This document shows, piece after piece, positions 44,044 to 52,884 of a DNA stretch of 64,000 nucleotides. The position numbers and the translations under genes are program-made. This DNA is from Planctomycetaceae bacterium (GTDB lineage: Bacteria > Planctomycetota > Planctomycetia > Pirellulales > Pirellulaceae): the NCBI GenBank assembly GCA_024642205.1, contig JAHEBQ010000011.1, positions 1 through 64,000 of the forward strand. Direction: 5' to 3'. Each line of letters starts with the position of its first letter. The stretch's first letter is position 1. The notes beneath the pieces are model-generated. The model was given only the letters and a program-made list of their open reading frames with translations. It was not told the DNA's origin and ran no database searches.

Positions 44044-45054
44044 TCAACTCTCAATCGACTCCTCCGATTTCGGTTTCGCCAGGCCAAACTTCGTCAGTTT
44101 TGAGTACAGCGTATTGCGGTTGATTCCCAGCCGGGTCGCCGCTTTGGTTTGTGTGTTGTTGCAGGCCTGCATGACCTGGGTCAGCAGTTCCTTTTCCACC
44201 GGATCAACAATCTCCTTGTACAGGTCCTCAGCATCGTCGTCGGATTTGCTCAACCGATTGTAGACAAACTCCCGAATCAGTGATTGGTCATCGGTTGGAC
44301 GAAAGACTGCGACCTGAGCAGCTTTCGAATCGCCAATCACCGCCGTGGGAAGCAGAGAGGGAACGAGTTGATCTTCCTGCGCCAGCACAACCGCCCGCTC
44401 AATATAGTTCTGAAGTTCCCGAACATTGCCCGGCCACGGATAGTCGATCAGCGCCTTCAGAGCATCCGGGTGGATTCTGGTGATTGTTTTCCGGTTGGCT
44501 TCACTATAAACCGCCAGGAAATGGCGGACCAACAATTCGATATCCCCCTCACGTCGGCGTAGGGGTGGAAGTGCAATCGGAAGTACGTTTAAGCGCCAAA
44601 ACAGGTCTTCACGAAATCGGTTTTCCGTGACTTCGAGATTAAGGTCACAATTACTGGCGGCGATGACCCGTACATCGACTTGAATGGTTCGCGTGTCGCC
44701 AACCCGTTCGAATTCTCGCTCCTGCAAGACGCGCAATAATTTGACCTGCAAGGTTGACGACGTCGAATTAACTTCGTCAAGGAAAATTGTGCCACCATGG
44801 GCGGCTTCGAATCTACCGGTCCGGTCCTTGACCGCGTCCGTGAACGAACCCCGGACGTGACCAAACAATTCACTGTCGAGAAGACTCTCGGTCAGTGCAC
44901 CGCAATTAACCCTCACAAAAGGCCCGCTGGCCCGGTCACTCAATTCATGAAGTGCCGACGCAATCAATTCTTTTCCGGTTCCCGTTTCTCCGAGCAACAA
45001 CACCGAGGAACTGGCGACCGCGGAAAGTCGTGTCATCTGGTATACGCTACGCAT
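44044..45054 (-). CDS. Sigma-54-dependent Fis-family transcriptional activator (AAA+ plus Fis HTH)
   Basis: GETGTGKELIA, ELFGHVRGSFTDA, GGTIFLDEV, ...ATRLGINRNTLYSKL; conserved frame extends upstream past the first ATG (see findings). Confidence 0.88.
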   Translation of the reverse strand: MRSVYQMTRLSAVASSSVLLLGETGTGKELIASALHELSDRASGPFVRVNCGALTESLLDSELFGHVRGSFTDAVKDRTGRFEAAHGGTIFLDEVNSTSSTLQVKLLRVLQEREFERVGDTRTIQVDVRVIAASNCDLNLEVTENRFREDLFWRLNVLPIALPPLRRREGDIELLVRHFLAVYSEANRKTITRIHPDALKALIDYPWPGNVRELQNYIERAVVLAQEDQLVPSLLPTAVIGDSKAAQVAVFRPTDDQSLIREFVYNRLSKSDDDAEDLYKEIVDPVEKELLTQVMQACNNTQTKAATRLGINRNTLYSKLTKFGLAKPKSEESIES

Positions 45055-45330
45055 CGAAGCCGATGTGCCAATCAGGCCCGTTAATGGGGAGTCATCAATG
45101 TTGCCGAAATTGGAAATTTGAGTGCCTATTTAATCTACAAACTGGGAATCAAGGAACCGACTTACTCTATTTCAACGACAAGTCAGATTGGCGCAAAGGC
45201 CATATCTGCGAGTTTGCGCGAATAATTGGCAGACGGTTGCCTCGATGGTTGGCAACAGGAAAAAATCAACCCACAACAGCGTTTTGTGTGAATCGGAAAT
45301 CAGGATGGAATCCGATCACGGCGATACGGC

Positions 45331-45361
45331 AAAAAAACCGGGCTCTGAAACAGAGTCCGGT
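45331..45361 (-). terminator. Rho-independent terminator of rplU
   Basis: ACCGGGCTCTG (45337-) / CAGAGTCCGGT (-45361) stem with AAA loop; minus-strand T7 tract (45331-45337). Confidence 0.8.
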
Positions 45362-45399
45362 ATGGGTATTTTTTTAAGATTGGGCAACGCCTGGCAAAC

Positions 45400-45711
45400 C
45401 TAGCCAGCAATTGAGCCGATTTGAACCTTGACGTACTTTTGGCGATGGCCGGTTCGTCGTTTGCTGTTTTTGCGACGACGAAACTTCTGGATGAAAATTT
45501 TCTCACCTTTGGTTTCGCCAATGACTGTCGCGGTGACGCTCGCCCCAGAAACCGTTGGCTTGCCCAGTTTGAATCCGTCTTCTGACGAAACGGCCAGGAC
45601 GCGTTCGAAGGTGACGGTATCTCCGACATTTACATCCCGGAAGTCAATTTCCAGCATTTGACCTTCTTCGACTTTAAATTGGCGTCCGCTGTCAGCAATA
45701 ATCGCGTACAT
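45400..45711 (-). CDS. rplU: 50S ribosomal protein L21
   Basis: MYAIIADSGRQFKVEEGQMLEIDF...KFRRRKNSKRRTGHRQKYVKVQI. Confidence 0.95.
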   Translation of the reverse strand: MYAIIADSGRQFKVEEGQMLEIDFRDVNVGDTVTFERVLAVSSEDGFKLGKPTVSGASVTATVIGETKGEKIFIQKFRRRKNSKRRTGHRQKYVKVQIGSIAG

Positions 45712-45993
45712 TTTCTTAACCGTTGATCAAAAACGAGATCCAACAAATAAAAATGGACGGCCAGAACCGTCCCTAGGAAGGCAAAATTGTAACGAAACCA
45801 CCGATCAACGTCGAGGGCCAAAATCCCGTATTCTTTGGTGATTTTTCGGCGAAAACGGGCGATTGCCTGGAAATCACTCCGATCACCTCCGGATCGAATT
45901 CGATCCTCAACGGTTGATTCCTGGTGGGGACGTTCGTTCACCCCGGCTTGTTTTCAATCGGGACGAACGTTCGACGAAGCCAGACCAGGGTTC

Positions 45994-47928
45994 CTAGGTG
46001 CTTTCCTCCTGATCACCGCCGGGTTCGCCCATTCCCAATTGCTTCATCTTCCGATACAGATTCGATCGATGGAGTCCCATTTTCTCGGCCGCGTCGGTCA
46101 TGTTGCCATTGGATCGGTCGATGTGGCGGCGGATATAGTCGACCTGGAATTGCCGGGTCGCTTCGGTGAGCGGCAAATCCATGGGAATGGCCGATTCGTT
46201 CGAGGCTGGCGAGTTGACGAAATCAAGATCCTCCGTGTCAATTTTCTGGCCATCGGTCAAATAGGCCACACGTTCCATCATGTTTCGCAATTCACGAATG
46301 TTCCCTGGCCAGGCGTGTCCGAGCAGTCGTTTTTTTGCCGAGGCTGAAATCGTTGGCGTCTCGCGTCGTGCTTTGGCGCAAAACTGGCTGAGAAAGTGCT
46401 CCGCCAACATCAGGATATCGTCACCCCGATCCCGCAACGGGGGTAGTTCGATTGGAACGACATTCAAGCGAAAATAAAGATCCTGACGAAACTTCCGTTC
46501 CGATATCAGATCCGTCAACTCCTGATTGGTCGCCGCAACGACGCGTGCATTGGTGGGTATCGGAATCGAACCCCCGACGCGAACGACAGTTTTTGCTTCC
46601 AACACACGCAACAGTTTCGACTGACCGTCAAGGCTCATGTCACCAATTTCGTCGAGGAACAGTGTTCCGTTGTTGGCCAACTCGAACTTGCCTTCCCGTG
46701 CCTGGTGGGCGTCAGTGAAGGCTCCTTTTTCGTGGCCAAACAACTCACTTTCGAGCAGCGACTGGCTGATCGCAGCGCAGTTTACCGCCACCAAAACCTC
46801 ATCGCGGCGTTGACTCAAGTAATGAATCATCTGGGCGACGACTTCTTTTCCGGTACCGTTCTCACCGGTTATGAGCACGACCAAATCGGTATTGGCGACT
46901 TTCTCGATGGTGTTTTTCAATTTCTCGATCGCCGGGCACTGGCCGATCAGCTGGACTTGTCCAGCTGCTTGGGCTGCTACTTTCCTTTTGGAAGTAACCA
47001 GTTCTTCGACGTGCTGGGTGTTGTCGATTGCGACGGCGGCATGGGCCGCCAGTTCGCACAGCGCGATTTCATCTTCATCGGTGAAATTGCCCTCGATCCG
47101 GTTAATCAGTTCGAAAGCTCCGATCGTTTTGCCGGCCTGGTCCTTCATCGGAACGCACAGAATCGTCCGTGTCTGAAACCCGAGTTGCTGGTCAACATCG
47201 CGGTGGATTTGCTCCTGTTCGGACGTAACGTCGAAATCCACGCGAGCGGGTCGACCGGACACGATGACCTGGCCTACAACACCGGCATTGAAAGGAATCC
47301 GGATCTCGCCACTTTCAACACCGAGTGCCGGTTTGCCAATCAATGAACCCGAGTTGGAATCCGGCAAAAAGATCGTCGCACGTTCGGCTCCCAGCAGGCG
47401 CGTGGCGGCCTGGGCGATCTGCTCCAGTAGTTGATCGGTTTCCCGCGACTGATTCCAGTGAACCGTCATTTCCAATATGGCTTCCAGTCGTTGGACACGT
47501 CGTGCCTGACTGGACCGGCGTTTGAACGATTCGAGTGCCAACCCGATGGCTGCGGTCATCGAGTCGAACCGGGCGGGATCGATCGCGGCATCACAGGCCA
47601 ACAAGCGGCCAGATCGGTTGGGTCGAAACAGTGGAGCTGCCGTCCAGCCATCGGCATGTTGGCAAAACTCCGTATCGAGTGTGTCGGCCAGCAGATCGGC
47701 GGGCAGCCCATTTCCTTCGCCAGCGTGCGCGATTACCCGCCACTGGCCTTTGACGCCCTGAACCAGAACGACCCCATTCGAGCCGACTAAATCCTTGATC
47801 ATTTGCAGCGCGGACGCCAAAAATTCGCTTTCGACCGCCGATTCCAGTGATAGATCGATCAACCGAACCAGCAGGTTTGAGCCGCCAGGCGCGGAATTAA
47901 TTCGCTCCGATTGGACTTCAAGAGACAT
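45994..47928 (-). CDS. Sigma-54-interacting activator with GAF domains
   Basis: ORF 45994..48108; start at MSLEVQSERINSAPGG (47928); GAF-like regions, GENGTGKEVVAQMIH, GAFTDA, C-terminal Fis HTH AAEKMGLHRSNLYRKMKQLG. Confidence 0.9.
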   Translation of the reverse strand: MSLEVQSERINSAPGGSNLLVRLIDLSLESAVESEFLASALQMIKDLVGSNGVVLVQGVKGQWRVIAHAGEGNGLPADLLADTLDTEFCQHADGWTAAPLFRPNRSGRLLACDAAIDPARFDSMTAAIGLALESFKRRSSQARRVQRLEAILEMTVHWNQSRETDQLLEQIAQAATRLLGAERATIFLPDSNSGSLIGKPALGVESGEIRIPFNAGVVGQVIVSGRPARVDFDVTSEQEQIHRDVDQQLGFQTRTILCVPMKDQAGKTIGAFELINRIEGNFTDEDEIALCELAAHAAVAIDNTQHVEELVTSKRKVAAQAAGQVQLIGQCPAIEKLKNTIEKVANTDLVVLITGENGTGKEVVAQMIHYLSQRRDEVLVAVNCAAISQSLLESELFGHEKGAFTDAHQAREGKFELANNGTLFLDEIGDMSLDGQSKLLRVLEAKTVVRVGGSIPIPTNARVVAATNQELTDLISERKFRQDLYFRLNVVPIELPPLRDRGDDILMLAEHFLSQFCAKARRETPTISASAKKRLLGHAWPGNIRELRNMMERVAYLTDGQKIDTEDLDFVNSPASNESAIPMDLPLTEATRQFQVDYIRRHIDRSNGNMTDAAEKMGLHRSNLYRKMKQLGMGEPGGDQEEST

Positions 47929-48062
47929 GGTTTCGCGGGGTGGGAATTGTTGCTGGCGGCTAAAACTGTTATCAAATTGAATCGGAAAGAGATCCTCTCT
48001 CGGAATAAGAGCGTAGTCATTTTGAATCGCTCCAACAATCGTATTGAAAAGGGAACCACTTG

Positions 48063-48887
48063 ATGGGTTTGTTCGAAGGCAAAAAAGGATTGATTCTTGG
48101 CGTCGCAAACGATCGTTCGATTGCTTGGGCGGTCGCGAAAAAAATCATGTCCGAAGGTGGCGTTTGCGGTTTCACGCATCTCCCTGACCGCGAGGACGAC
48201 GAAAGGAAGAAAAACCGCCGTCGCGTCGAAAAGTGCTTCGACAAGCTGGAAGGCGAACACAAGCCGGAGTTTCTCGTTCCGCTGGACGTCCAGTGCGACG
48301 AAAATATTGCGGCAGTCATGGAAACAGCCAAAAACGAATTTGGAACCATTGATTTCCTGCTGCACTCGATTGCGTATGCCGACCGCGCTGATCTGGGAGA
48401 TACCATCGACGCCAGCCGCGAGGGATTCAAGCTGGCGATGGACATCAGTTGTTACAGCTTGATCGCCGTCACGAGAGCCGCACGGCCAATTCTCTCGAAG
48501 AATGCTTCCATCGCCTGTATGACTTACTTCGGGGGTGAAAAAATCGTTGCCGGCTATAACCTGATGGGGATCTGCAAGGCGGCCCTGGAGGCGACGACCC
48601 GCTACCTTGCCTACGATCTCGGCCCGAGCGGTGTTCGCGTCAACGCACTGAGCGCCGGACCGCTGAAAACACTGGCCAGTACCGCCGTGGGTGCAGGTGA
48701 CATGCTGAAGATGTATGAACACGTCGCGCCGTTGGGTCGCAACATCGAACATCACGAAGTTGGCAATACCGGAGCGTTTTTGCTGTCCGATATGTCTGAG
48801 GGCATTACCGGTGAAGTGCTTCACGTCGACGCGGGTTACAACGCAATGGGTTCACCAGGGCGGATGATCGATCTGTTGCCAAAGTGA
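48063..48887 (+). CDS. fabI: Enoyl-[acyl-carrier-protein] reductase
   Basis: MGLFEGKKGLILGVANDRSIAWAVAKKI...HSIAYA...VNALSAGPLKTLA. Confidence 0.94.
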   Translation: MGLFEGKKGLILGVANDRSIAWAVAKKIMSEGGVCGFTHLPDREDDERKKNRRRVEKCFDKLEGEHKPEFLVPLDVQCDENIAAVMETAKNEFGTIDFLLHSIAYADRADLGDTIDASREGFKLAMDISCYSLIAVTRAARPILSKNASIACMTYFGGEKIVAGYNLMGICKAALEATTRYLAYDLGPSGVRVNALSAGPLKTLASTAVGAGDMLKMYEHVAPLGRNIEHHEVGNTGAFLLSDMSEGITGEVLHVDAGYNAMGSPGRMIDLLPK

Positions 48888-49014
48888 GCGGCGACAAGAA
48901 TGGTTGCCGGAATTTACGGCACCAGCGAATTGAGCGGTGCGAGCCTTTTGTCCGGGGTCATCATTTCGCCCCGGAACCAAAATGGGATCGACAACCGGGC
49001 ATCGCGATGGCTCG

Positions 49015-49656
49015 CTAGTTACTCACTCTCAGAGTCGAACGATCGGCGATCTCCTGGCGTTTCTGGGCGTAGTACAGGAGAAAATTGGCTCTTGGATCGA
49101 ACACGCGTATATCCTGGCCCACATCTTCGGGGTGTGGGGTCAGCGTGTATTCCTTGAACAGGCCTTTCGCCTTGCCCGCCGAGAGCGCGCCCCGGGAGCG
49201 ACTTTGAATGAATGCGAGCCACATTCGGTCGGGAAGCGATCCCATGTCGGATTTGGGAACATTTTGAGCGTAGGTGTTTGGTTTCAGTGGCGCCATCTGC
49301 AACGTGAAAAACGAAAAACAGATGAAGACGCACGCGATCCAGATAGAGAGTACGGATCGGCCGACCAGTTCCGTGATAGTGTCGAATTTCAGGCGATAGG
49401 CGCTGGCGACGTCCGTAATACCGCGCAAGATAAAGAAAGCCAGAAGGAATACCGCCCAGACAGCAAGAAAATCGTAAAGCGATCGGTAGGTCCTGTTGAC
49501 GTCGAGTAACCGGTCGGCAACGGGTTCATAAATGCTGCTGGCCAGCATCGCTGCTAACAGCAGATTGACCAGGGTGATCAAGTTACTCCAGAGACCGAAC
49601 CACCAGGTGCTGGCAACGACCAGGACGAATAACATTATGGCGATGAGAGTCAGCAT
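49015..49656 (-). CDS. CvpA-like membrane protein
   Basis: Four predicted TM segments in the N-terminal 140 aa; CvpA-like topology. Confidence 0.55.
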   Translation of the reverse strand: MLTLIAIMLFVLVVASTWWFGLWSNLITLVNLLLAAMLASSIYEPVADRLLDVNRTYRSLYDFLAVWAVFLLAFFILRGITDVASAYRLKFDTITELVGRSVLSIWIACVFICFSFFTLQMAPLKPNTYAQNVPKSDMGSLPDRMWLAFIQSRSRGALSAGKAKGLFKEYTLTPHPEDVGQDIRVFDPRANFLLYYAQKRQEIADRSTLRVSN

Positions 49657-49752
49657 CTTCGGCTTTCGGTTGGTAGGTTAACGCCAGTGGCTCACTAGTT
49701 ATCCCAGGATATTGGCTGGCCTGAGGCGAATGCCTGCGGCTCACGAACTCGA

Positions 49753-51051
49753 CTACGATTTCAAAACGCGCTGCAACTCCTCGACGGATGTCCTTCCGCT
49801 GGCGACCATCACAATTCCTTCCATCTGCATGGAAATATGTCCGTGTCGTTTCGCGATGGCGGACAGCTGACCGGCTTGTGGTTTGTGGACCAAGGCGTTG
49901 CGCAGTTCGGGATTGATTACCAGCATTTCAAACAACCCCGTGCGGCCCCGGTACCCGATCCCCGAGCACTTCGGACACGGCTCAATTTCTTTTTCGTTCT
50001 CGTCGACCATTCCGGGTTGAAAAACAAAGGGCTTGTACAGTTGAGCCACACGACCTGGTGGCAAACCCAGTTTCTGCAGCAACGTCGGGTGCGGTTGGAA
50101 ACCGATTTTGCATGTCTCGCAAAGCAATCGAATCAGCCGCATGGAAACGACGCAGGTTAATATCTCGGCAAACTTCTCGACATCCGGTTTCAGCAACAGG
50201 ACACGCAGCATCGCGTCAATGCAGTGTTTTCCGGGGATCCGGGTAAACATCGGAATCCGCCTTTTGTTCGACAGATCGATGATCTGGTTCAACAGGTCGC
50301 CGTCGCTCAGTTCCGGAAACGCCAGGACATCCGGTTGCTTGAGCAGGAGCTGCGTGATCGGCGACATGGCGTTTTCGCCCTTGGCCGGATCGAACTCGAC
50401 GGGATAAATATTGATGACTTCAGGTTCGAGTTGCCCTTTTTCTTCAATCACGAAATAGTCGCGAGTCAGTCGATCGCAGGCGTCCAGGACACCGCGCCAG
50501 GCAGTGGTGTATCCCTCGCCGGGAACGGCGGAAACCAGCACCATTCCCGTTTTTGGATCATTGAGAATTGGCTGGAGCTGTTTGATCATGCTGGCGCGCA
50601 TGCCCAGCTGTTGGGCCGTGTCGAGGGGCGGTCGCTTATAGTCCAGGTAAAGTGCCACGCGCTCGCCAGATTGAATGCCCTGCGAAACGAGCTTGAATTT
50701 TTGTCGGTTTTTGAGGTACATCGTCCCGAAACTCCCTTCCTGGCGCGCCCGACGTTCGCGGTAGTCGAGTCCGGCCAGCTGTTTGAGAGTCGCCAGGAGG
50801 TAGTCTCCCGTCTCACGATCCATCGGAGTTCCGGAATGCCAAAGTCCATCAATTTGAAAACGGAGCACGACCTGCTGGGGGTTAAAGTCCAGGACGGTAA
50901 CATCGGCGTCTTTGATAATGGCTTCGGCGACCAATTCGGTGGCGGGTTCAAAACCAGGCGATGGCTTGACGATTTTCAAGTTCGTTTTCTGCTCTTGAGG
51001 CGTGGCTCCGGCGGCAGTGAATTCGATCGGCGGTATGAATTCGTCAGGCAT
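49753..51051 (-). CDS. GspE/PilB-like type II/IV secretion ATPase homologue with degenerate catalytic motifs (pseudo-ATPase B)
   Basis: GspE-like N2/C domains and zinc finger CETCKIGF...CPKCSGIGYRGRTGLFEML; Walker A replaced by AVPGEGYTT. Confidence 0.85.
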   Translation of the reverse strand: MPDEFIPPIEFTAAGATPQEQKTNLKIVKPSPGFEPATELVAEAIIKDADVTVLDFNPQQVVLRFQIDGLWHSGTPMDRETGDYLLATLKQLAGLDYRERRARQEGSFGTMYLKNRQKFKLVSQGIQSGERVALYLDYKRPPLDTAQQLGMRASMIKQLQPILNDPKTGMVLVSAVPGEGYTTAWRGVLDACDRLTRDYFVIEEKGQLEPEVINIYPVEFDPAKGENAMSPITQLLLKQPDVLAFPELSDGDLLNQIIDLSNKRRIPMFTRIPGKHCIDAMLRVLLLKPDVEKFAEILTCVVSMRLIRLLCETCKIGFQPHPTLLQKLGLPPGRVAQLYKPFVFQPGMVDENEKEIEPCPKCSGIGYRGRTGLFEMLVINPELRNALVHKPQAGQLSAIAKRHGHISMQMEGIVMVASGRTSVEELQRVLKS

Positions 51052-51111
51052 GAATTAGGTTCGTCGTTTGAGTGAAAAAAAGTGGGTTCGTCGTCTGGAG
51101 AGCGGCTTTGT

Positions 51112-52884
51112 TTAAGGCTGTTCCTTCAGCACTCGCTGGGCTTCCGCCAACGACGTCACGCCCAACAACACGAGCTTGTAGGCCTGGTTGGCAATCGATT
51201 TCTTGCCAAGTTTGACAGCTGCCTGTTCAACGGCTGCGATCTGCGGGTTGTTTTTGATGAAAACACGGAGATTGTCATCTAGCGAAATCATCTCGAATAC
51301 CGCAATCCGGCCGATGTAGCCAATTCCACCACACGTTTCACAGGGGGGAAATTCGATCTCTCGCCCTTTTTCATCGACCCGCTGTTCGGGTGGCGGGAGT
51401 TTCCAGGGATTGTAGATCGTACCCTGTGTTTTTGGGTCACCCCCGAGTTGCTCGATGACTTTGGGTTGGACCCGTACTTCGACGCGGCAGGCTGTACACA
51501 AGCGCCGGAGCAACCGTTGGCAGATAATGTTGTTCATCGCCTGCAGGAATTGCTCCTGATTCCCTGCCAGGGAATACATCCGAAGAAGTGCCTCGGCTGC
51601 CGACTTGGCTTGAGTCCGCAACAACAGTGAACGGTTCTGCTTGACCACCTGGAGTGTCAGGAGATCCATCGCTTCCTTGTTTTCGACCTGTGGAATGGCC
51701 AACATGTCCGGTTGGGTCAACAACATGGTTTTGAGGACATAGACCTGGTTCTTTTCCGTCGATTTCTCATAACGATGGATCACGATGTTTTCCAGCACCG
51801 TTTCGGTCTCTTCCTCCGTGATCACGGCGACACAGTCGCGCGTCAGCCGGTCGGCAGTGACCAGTGCCCCTTGCCACGACGATGTCAGACCGCCTCCGGG
51901 CGGAGCCGAAATGATTGTGCCACCGGGTTTGTCGACGGACTTTTTGAATCGTTCAACCATCTCGGGGAACATGCCCAGTTGCGACAGGGATAGCGCTTCT
52001 TTGGCGGTGATGTCGTATTTGATTTGAACGCGTTCGCCGGTCGGAACACCTTGGGACGTGACGGTGATCACCGCTTTCCCAAGTTCCGATTTGAATGAAA
52101 GTTTGGCTGACTGGCGGGCGCGACGCTCAGCGGGTTTCAGTCCCGCCAGATACTTCAGGCTGGCCAACACCGCGTCGCCGGTTTCGCGATCCCACGAATC
52201 CAGCGGGTGCCACGTACCATCGACGAGAATTCGCATGGACACGGCGTCGCGCGTGAAGTCCATCAATAACTGCTCGGTTCGCTTGAACTGCGTCTCGTGG
52301 AGCAGTGATTTGAGTTCCGTGAAGCCACCGGTCTGCCGGGCGCGAATCAAGTTGGCCTGTTTTTCAGCCGGATCGCTGCCGCCGGGACTGAAATCAATGA
52401 AAGCGCCTTCGTCCTGCGGCAGTGCTTCCGCGGCCGGAACTTCACCTGGTTTGAGCTTGAGGTGCTGTTTGATCGAGGCATCGGCTTTAAACCGGCTCCG
52501 TCGGATGAAAAAGTACGTCAGAAACGGAACGAAGGAAAGGACGAGGTAAACGGGAAAGCCTGCCATGAAAAACGGAACGGAAATCACGACCAGAAACCCA
52601 ATCAGGAAGCAAAAAACAACGATCGGATTCCAGATTTCCGACGGAAGTCTGGTGCGACCGCCGATTTTCATCGTATCGCGATTGATCCAGTCGGCGACAC
52701 GAACCCACAGCAAAAACACAAGCGCGATCAACAACAGCTTCCACCAGGAAAGATAGCCACCGGGACCACGCTCGAAATTCTGTGCGTTGTCGAGGCCCTG
52801 GGCCAACAATTTGTCAGCAAACGGTACGAGCAAAATCGCGACCGTCGCCGCCAGCAAAAATACCAGTCGATAGCGGCGAGCCAT
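51112..52884 (-). CDS. Membrane-anchored GspE/PilB-like homologue with degenerate catalytic motifs (pseudo-ATPase A)
   Basis: N-terminal TM segments, GspE-like C-terminal half with CTACRVEV...CETCGGIGYIGRIAVFEMI; Walker A replaced by APPGGGLTS; TAATG overlap with the upstream pilT stop. Confidence 0.85.
   Translation of the reverse strand: MARRYRLVFLLAATVAILLVPFADKLLAQGLDNAQNFERGPGGYLSWWKLLLIALVFLLWVRVADWINRDTMKIGGRTRLPSEIWNPIVVFCFLIGFLVVISVPFFMAGFPVYLVLSFVPFLTYFFIRRSRFKADASIKQHLKLKPGEVPAAEALPQDEGAFIDFSPGGSDPAEKQANLIRARQTGGFTELKSLLHETQFKRTEQLLMDFTRDAVSMRILVDGTWHPLDSWDRETGDAVLASLKYLAGLKPAERRARQSAKLSFKSELGKAVITVTSQGVPTGERVQIKYDITAKEALSLSQLGMFPEMVERFKKSVDKPGGTIISAPPGGGLTSSWQGALVTADRLTRDCVAVITEEETETVLENIVIHRYEKSTEKNQVYVLKTMLLTQPDMLAIPQVENKEAMDLLTLQVVKQNRSLLLRTQAKSAAEALLRMYSLAGNQEQFLQAMNNIICQRLLRRLCTACRVEVRVQPKVIEQLGGDPKTQGTIYNPWKLPPPEQRVDEKGREIEFPPCETCGGIGYIGRIAVFEMISLDDNLRVFIKNNPQIAAVEQAAVKLGKKSIANQAYKLVLLGVTSLAEAQRVLKEQP

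Noticed and set aside
47859-48824. 321-aa minus-strand ORF
   Set aside because: Antisense to fabI; shadow ORF.
50224-51075. 283-aa plus-strand ORF
   Set aside because: Antisense to the GspE-like gene at 49753-51051; no recognisable motif.
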